Shown here in pieces: positions 50,646 through 50,913 of a stretch of DNA of 50,913 nt. The position numbers were made by a program, and so were the translations under genes. The notes below the pieces were generated by a model, which was not told the origin of the DNA, made no database searches, and saw only the letters and a list, made by a program, of their open reading frames with translations. The first letter of the stretch is position 1, and each line of letters opens with the position of its first letter. The stretch spans positions 1 through 50,913 of the forward strand of contig QFOD01000030.1 of the NCBI GenBank assembly GCA_003241055.1, in the 5' to 3' direction. This DNA comes from Roseateles depolymerans. Lineage in GTDB: Bacteria > Pseudomonadota > Gammaproteobacteria > Burkholderiales > Burkholderiaceae_C.

Positions 50646-50913
50646 GAACTGTAGAGTTTGATCCTGGCTCAGATTGAACGCTGGCGGCATGCCTTACACA
50701 TGCAAGTCGAACGGTAACAGGTCTTCGGATGCTGACGGATAACTGCTCGAAAGAGCAGCTAATACCGCATACGACCTGAGGGTGAAAGCGGGGGATCGCA
50801 AGACCTCGCGCGATTGGAGCGGCCGATATCAGATTAGGTAGTTGGTGGGGTAAAGGCCTACCAAGCCTACGATCTGTAGCTGGTCTGAGAGGACGACCAG
50901 CCACACTGGGACT
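50646..50913 (+). rRNA. 16S ribosomal RNA, partial, with an internal deletion
   Basis: The 5' end starts about 7 bases before AGAGTTTGATCCTGGCTCAG (50653-50672), the universal 27F site. V1 (GGTAACAGGTCTTCGGATGC) and V2 sequences are those of the Roseateles/Pelomonas/Mitsuaria group. The gene runs off the window. Between GCTGACG (ends 50737) and GATAACTGC (from 50738) about 47 bases that all normal 16S genes carry here (the AGTGGCGAACGGGTGAGTAA region, near E. coli 100-150) are absent. By my count 268 bases are present where about 315 are expected. The copy is thus a pseudogene or mis-assembled. Confidence 0.9.

Overview
The window is chromosomal DNA of a GC-rich betaproteobacterium, most likely a Burkholderiales member of the Roseateles/Pelomonas/Mitsuaria/Rubrivivax group. 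The reasons are the betaproteobacterial 16S rRNA start at the right edge, strongly GC-biased third codon positions, three PEP-CTERM proteins, a TctA/TctB transporter pair and a Burkholderiales-type uric acid gene cluster. No plasmid or phage backbone genes are seen. Nearly all of it reads as ordinary chromosome, apart from the first 3.4 kb.

Layout. 1-3370 is a decayed accessory patch: a small secreted protein gene, a complete-length but inactivated IS66-family element (546-2996; tnpA and tnpC broken, tnpB intact) and a GNAT gene whose 5' end was cut off by the IS and which carries further lesions. 3380-7465 (minus strand) is an operon-like run: amidohydrolase, GNAT acetyltransferase, carboxylesterase, SPOR-like protein. 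7609-16617 holds a histidine phosphatase, two PEP-CTERM proteins, a cold-shock gene with a long leader and a small companion ORF, a METTL25-like methyltransferase, a MalT-type LuxR regulator and a hemerythrin-like protein. It also holds a 650-base gap that ends in an orphan minus-strand terminator.

16559-23752 (minus strand) is a metal-uptake cluster: DUF2946 protein, TonB receptor with a Cys/Asp-rich mature N-terminus, YcnI-like copper protein, TonB siderophore-type receptor and PepSY membrane protein. A periplasmic TlpA-type thioredoxin diverges from it. Copper, possibly with iron, is the likely cargo.

24387-32881 is a uric acid catabolic cluster: PuuD (membrane urate oxidase with cytochrome c), UraH, a UraD-AllC fusion and PuuE, together covering urate to ureidoglycolate. 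It also has XdhC, an M20 amidohydrolase, a DUF protein, an orphan periplasmic binding protein and a GntR regulator. A perfect 14-bp palindrome lies between the divergent gntR and uraH genes and is the probable operator for both arms.

33131-36767 has a PEP-CTERM protein followed by a subtilisin-fold protease in which Glu takes the place of the catalytic His. 36862-48063 is housekeeping: glycerate kinase, a DUF3857/transglutaminase/TPR protein, LolC-LolD, PurU, TatD, a deoxyinosine/uracil glycosylase, a spermidine-synthase-like methyltransferase and a GspE/PilB ATPase. 48195-50181 encodes TctB-TctA without a TctC. The window ends with a strong rRNA promoter and leader and the first 268 bases of a 16S gene. 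That 16S gene lacks about 47 bases of an otherwise universally conserved segment, which is either an rRNA pseudogene or an assembly error.
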